A DNA stretch of 16,322 nucleotides from an uncultured Pseudoflavonifractor sp. (GTDB lineage Bacteria; Bacillota; Clostridia; Oscillospirales; Oscillospiraceae): contig CANDEE010000040.1 of the NCBI GenBank assembly GCA_947383685.1, positions 1 through 16,322 on the forward strand, given 5' to 3'. Positions within the stretch are counted from its first letter, which is position 1, and the number at the start of each line of letters is the position of its first letter. Below are positions 13,996 through 16,322 of this stretch, in pieces. Made by a program: the position numbers and the translations under genes. The notes under the pieces were generated by a model, which was not told where the DNA came from, made no database searches, and was given only the letters and a program-made list of their open reading frames with translations.

Positions 13996-14267
13996 AAACC
14001 CCTCCTACAGGCTTGCAGCCGCTCCCGTCCACAGGCCAGGAGGGTGTCCGGCATGACGGCCCCCAGCTCAGCCACCAACTTGGCCCAAATAGTCTGTTGG
14101 GCCTTCGTAGAAATCTGTTGACCCAGAATGTGATGAACGACAGAGGAAAATAAATCACCGTCCACCGCCCGGTTAATATGGCCCACTCGCTCAATAACGG
14201 CGGCCAACCGCTTGTCTCGGTTTTTCAGATACGTAATCTCTGTTTCGCCGTAGAGAAAATTTGCCAT
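13992..14267 (-). pseudogene. DNA-3-methyladenine glycosylase (AlkA type), truncated
   Basis: About 91 residues starting MANFLYGETEITYLKNRDKRLAAVIERVG and continuing LFSSVVHHILGQQISTKAQQTIWAKLV. This is the N-terminal half of an HhH-GPD DNA glycosylase, which removes alkylated adenine from DNA (full length about 200-210). It stops at ERLQACRRGL, before the helix-hairpin-helix and the catalytic aspartate, so it should be inactive as a glycosylase. The lost part probably went in a deletion that placed the ribosome site of the ada-like gene at the break. ATG 14267 is preferred over GTG 14279 because AGGTGA lies 8 bases before it. It may still be the leader gene of the operon. Confidence 0.82.
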
Positions 14268-14307
14268 GGCTCTGCTCACCTCATTGTTGACAGCGTTTTT
14301 ACTCTCG

Positions 14308-14336
14308 ATTATAATGATATAGCAGTTACACCGATA
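14308..14336 (-). promoter_or_regulatory. Promoter of the alkylation-repair operon (weak -35)
   Basis: On the minus strand a perfect TATAAT (plus positions 14308-14313), with a poor -35 (TATCGG, 14331-14336) at 17-base spacing. A good -10 with a weak -35 is typical of activator-dependent promoters; the tandem repeat at 14333-14360 overlaps the -35. Confidence 0.55.
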
Positions 14337-14360
14337 TTTCTACAAAGATATTTCCAAAAA
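14333..14360 (+). promoter_or_regulatory. Tandem 14-base repeat, candidate AraC-family binding site
   Basis: GATATTTCTACAAA (14333-14346) is directly followed by GATATTTCCAAAAA (14347-14360), 12 of 14 bases equal. AraC-type activators bind direct repeats next to or overlapping the -35 of their target. Here the repeats lie between the divergent araC-type gene and the repair operon and also cover the -35 region of the araC gene's own likely promoter (TCTACA 14339-14344, TATAAT 14362-14367). Confidence 0.6.
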
Positions 14361-14388
14361 TTATAATAATATCGCAAAGGTGTGCGCC

Positions 14389-15258
14389 ATGGCAGTCAAC
14401 TACCTCAATTCGGCCAATTTGAACAGGGAAAGCGCCTTCCCATATTTGAGCATGGACATTGAAAAAGGGAAAAGCGTCCCAGAACCGCCGGGGTTTCATG
14501 TGATGCACTGGCATGAGGATTTTCAGTTCATCTACGTGCTGGCCGGAAAAGTCTATCTCCACACGTTGGATCAGACGAAAATCATCCCCGCCGGACAAGG
14601 GGTGTTTCTCAACAAGAACGTAGTCCACCTTGTTTCAGCCTCGTCTGATGGTCATTACAAGAGCTTCCTGTTCCCGGAACGGTTGGTGTCCTTCTATCCG
14701 GGCTGTCCGGCAGTCAAATATGTAAAGCAGATCGGGGATTGCCCACAAATCACCTGTATCCAGCTTGAACCGACATTTGCGTGGCAGAAAATCATTTTGG
14801 AGAATTTGAAGCGATTGGTGGATGTTACCCCCGCTTCCAGCCCCTGTTATGAGTATGAAGTCCTGACCCTGTTGACTGCAATCTGGCTGGAGTTGGCAAA
14901 AAACCTTGCCGTTCCCACCGCCCCGGCCCACGACCTGACCGTAAACCGTATGGAAACCTTTTTGCGCTACATTCAGGAACGTTACGCCGAGGACTTAACG
15001 CTGGATGACCTTGCGGGAAGTGCCGGGGTGAGCAAGTCCGAGTGCCTTCGGTGTTTCAAGCTGTCCATGCAGGACACGCCCTATCATTACCTGCTGGAAT
15101 ACCGCTTGCAGAGGGCTGCCGAACTTTTAACCGGTTCGTCCCGATCCATTGGGGAAGTGGCCCAAACTGTAGGGTTTTCCTCCCAAAGTCATTTCGGCAA
15201 GCTCTTTCGGGAGCGAATTGGTTGTTCGCCAAGGGAGTTTCGGGGTAAGAATATATAA
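14389..15258 (+). CDS. AraC-family transcriptional regulator
   Basis: A 289-residue regulator. The N-terminal part (about 20-130) has a cupin-like sensor pattern: GFHVMHWHEDFQFIYVLAGKVYLHTLDQTKIIPAGQGVFLNKNVVH. The C-terminal part (about 185-289) has the two AraC helix-turn-helix units: LTLDDLAGSAGVSKSECLRCFKLSMQDTPYHYLLEYRLQRAAELL, then SIGEVAQTVGFSSQSHFGKLFRERIGCSPREF. The start is ATG 14389, with AAAGG at 14376-14380; a GTG at 14380 overlaps that site. It is divergent from the repair operon and probably activates it. It lacks the Ada zinc domain, which is encoded separately in the operon, so it would sense a small ligand rather than methylated DNA directly. Confidence 0.92.
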   Translation: MAVNYLNSANLNRESAFPYLSMDIEKGKSVPEPPGFHVMHWHEDFQFIYVLAGKVYLHTLDQTKIIPAGQGVFLNKNVVHLVSASSDGHYKSFLFPERLVSFYPGCPAVKYVKQIGDCPQITCIQLEPTFAWQKIILENLKRLVDVTPASSPCYEYEVLTLLTAIWLELAKNLAVPTAPAHDLTVNRMETFLRYIQERYAEDLTLDDLAGSAGVSKSECLRCFKLSMQDTPYHYLLEYRLQRAAELLTGSSRSIGEVAQTVGFSSQSHFGKLFRERIGCSPREFRGKNI

Positions 15259-15260
15259 AA

Positions 15261-15318
15261 ACACACCTCAAATTGAGGTATATTTTTGACAAAACTCGTC
15301 TCAAATTGAGACGCATTT
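15261..15318 (-). repeat. Two-hairpin repeat, copy B (inverted relative to copy A)
   Basis: Two dyads: CCTCAA-A-TTGAGG (15266-15278) and CGTCTCAA-A-TTGAGACG (15297-15313, perfect). Read on the minus strand, the order and much of the linker (TTTTG, AAATAT, CCTCAATTTGAGG, GTTTT) match copy A at 12091-12155, with about one indel. It starts 2 bases after the AraC-type gene stop and may terminate that gene. Confidence 0.8.
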
Positions 15319-15382
15319 CAGAGGGTGGAACCTTCAAAGGTGACAAAATCTACCGATAAAGGAGCCATTTTCTCAAGACAGC

Positions 15383-15409
15383 AAGAGCCGGGCCTATGAC
15401 CCGGCTCTT
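15383..15409. terminator. Hairpin, probable terminator
   Basis: AAGAGCCGGG (15383-15392), loop CCTATGA, and exact complement CCCGGCTCTT (15400-15409). The T-run is short on either strand. It lies 17 bases beyond the stop codon of the minus-strand gene ending at 15427 and probably ends that transcript. Confidence 0.6.
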
Positions 15410-15426
15410 TGGATGTTTGCCCTTAA

Positions 15427-15597
15427 CTACCGACCGCTCCGGCGAACAACCTCCGGCGGGTACGCCTTGGGAACCTGGCCCCGGATGAGCTTTCGTAAGT
15501 AGGCCGACTGGGACCACTGGGTGGCGACGGTGCGAGACTTCAAAACTGCCATATCCTCCAGGGACAGGCGAATGGTCAGCTTGACGGTTTTCCCCAT
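15427..15597 (-). CDS. Short MobC/ribbon-helix-helix-like protein, probably truncated
   Basis: A 56-residue protein starting MGKTVKLTIRLSLEDMAVLKSRTVATQWSQSAYLRKLIRGQ. The beta strand VKLTIRLS followed by two helices is the ribbon-helix-helix pattern, and SQSAYLRKLIRGQVP resembles the N-terminus of MobC-type relaxosome proteins of mobilizable elements. Such proteins usually continue for another 50 or more residues; this one ends at PPEVVRRSGR and looks truncated. AAGGAGA (complement at 15604-15610) is 6 bases before ATG 15597; the longer frame to 15666 lacks support. It is best read as a relic of the mobile element whose integrase fragment lies next door. Confidence 0.6.
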   Translation of the reverse strand: MGKTVKLTIRLSLEDMAVLKSRTVATQWSQSAYLRKLIRGQVPKAYPPEVVRRSGR

Positions 15598-15705
15598 TGG
15601 ATTTCTCCTTCCTTTCGTGGGGTTGCAGGGGCAGTACCCCTGCGGTTTTGGATTTGTGCCATACAAATCCAGTGTTTGCTAACAGTATGTAGTGCTATCC
15701 TTCAC

Positions 15706-15783
15706 CCCCGGCGTTTTGGTCGATCCACGTCGTCAGCATGGCGGGCAGCTCGTCAAAGGTCTTGTAGTCCGTTGCCTCCTTTC
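15706..15783 (-). pseudogene. Possible excisionase-like or accessory gene remnant
   Basis: The minus frame reads DYKTFDELPAMLTTWIDQNAGGEG and stops. An AAAGGAGG sits a few bases before the first codons, but ACG stands where an ATG would be expected. The opening YKTFDELPAML resembles the N-terminus of small helix-turn-helix excisionase proteins of integrative elements. Too short for a firm call. Confidence 0.25.
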
Positions 15784-15795
15784 TGCCAAGACGAC

Positions 15796-16029
15796 GGCAG
15801 ACGCCCCTATAAGAGCTTCTACGGCAAGACCCAAAAGGAGACCGAGGACAAGGCCGAAGCCTACAAGCGGGACGTAGAGGCGGGATTTTACATTGACCCC
15901 AACCTGACCTTTCAGGAGTGGTCAAAACAGTGGTATGAGGGCTATAAGGACACTGTATTGCCAACGACCTATGAAAGCTATGGCTACACTCTGGCCATTC
16001 TGCAAAAAGCCTCTGGCACAGCCCAATAA
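15796..16029 (+). pseudogene. Tyrosine-recombinase integrase fragment
   Basis: The frame reads GRRPYKSFYGKTQKETEDKAEAYKRDVEAG, then PNLTFQEWSKQWYEGYKDTVLPTTYESYGYTLAILQK, and ends after ASGTAQ. This matches the N-terminal arm-binding domain and the start of the SAM-like core-binding domain of phage/ICE integrases (full length about 380-400). The extreme N-terminus and the whole catalytic domain (R-H-R-Y residues) are missing, so it cannot recombine. No proper start codon is seen; the open frame upstream is unrelated. It lies about 210 bases from the 3' end of a tRNA-Ala gene, as expected for an element integrated there. Confidence 0.8.
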
Positions 16030-16200
16030 TGAACATAGAAAACAAGCTGTGTTTCCGTGGAAATTCTGATACGCTTCCATGGGCCAGTGCAAATATAGGA
16101 CGGGGCGGCCCATCCAGCGCCAAGCCGTGACAGGCCATCCGAAGTCTATTCTGGTATCGTTCTGGTACATCGCTCCAAAGCCGAAAGGGGCAAGGGATAG
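16030..16200. other. Non-coding stretch between integrase remnant and tRNA terminator
   Basis: No convincing gene on either strand; open frames here are shadows. Probably leftover element DNA or the junction to the tRNA site. Confidence 0.4.
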
Positions 16201-16235
16201 AAAAAAGTCCTGCAACCTTTGTGGTTACAGGACTT
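16201..16235 (-). terminator. Terminator downstream of tRNA-Ala
   Basis: On the minus strand AAGTCCTGTAACC, loop ACAAA, GGTTGCAGGACTT (one wobble), then a run of T (plus positions 16201-16206). It starts 4 bases after the tRNA CCA end. Confidence 0.9.
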
Positions 16236-16239
16236 CTCT

Positions 16240-16315
<76 letters not shown>

Positions 16316-16322
16316 ATATTCA

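Noticed and set aside
12091..15318. CRISPR array
   Set aside because: The dyad repeats occur only as two inverted pairs 3 kb apart, without regular spacers or cas genes.

Overview
The window looks like chromosomal DNA of a spore-forming, GC-rich Clostridia member (Oscillospiraceae-type, such as Flavonifractor, Pseudoflavonifractor or Intestinimonas relatives). The evidence is a spoIIIA sporulation operon with a sigma-E-like promoter, consensus sigma-A promoters, strong AGGAGG ribosome sites, and a fructose-type PTS with HPr. The genus is inferred; the sporulation genes are the firm part.

Left (1-1702, minus strand): the start of the spoIIIA operon (spoIIIAA, spoIIIAB, beginning of spoIIIAC), read leftwards from a sigma-E-like promoter at 1674-1702. 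Divergent from it (1821-3125, plus) is an exported S-layer-homology protein ending in a clear terminator.

Centre (3200-11895, plus): a sugar-phosphate catabolic locus in two adjacent operons. Operon 1 has a sigma-A promoter at 3251-3279 and a strong terminator at 9261-9299. It encodes a membrane-anchored NERD-like protein of unknown role, fructose-family PTS IIA, IIB and IIC, a class II aldolase, an RpiB/LacA-type isomerase with an extra C-terminal region, a 65-residue membrane protein, an aldo/keto reductase and a dedicated HPr. Operon 2 starts at a perfect TTGACA-17-TATAAT promoter and encodes a split transketolase (N and C halves) and a GntR/FCD regulator. A perfect 14-bp palindrome lies at the operon 2 start site, and its 12-bp core recurs upstream of operon 1, which suggests that the GntR protein controls both. 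There is no sugar kinase: phosphate would come from the PTS, then isomerase, aldolase and transketolase would pass carbon to glycolysis and the pentose phosphate pathway. The substrate cannot be read from sequence. The HPr lacks the regulatory serine, and IIA and IIC end in nearly the same acidic-hydrophobic tail.

Right (12090-15320): a DNA-alkylation-response module read leftwards (truncated alkA, stand-alone Ada zinc domain, ABM-domain protein, methylguanine methyltransferase, broken D-cysteine desulfhydrase/ACC deaminase), with a divergent AraC regulator. The unit is bounded by two inverted copies of a two-hairpin repeat about 55-60 bp long.

Far right (15380-16322): remains of a mobile element (short MobC/RHH-like gene, integrase fragment) beside a tRNA-Ala(GGC) gene, a typical integration site. 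The right third is therefore a decaying genomic island; the central locus is intact.
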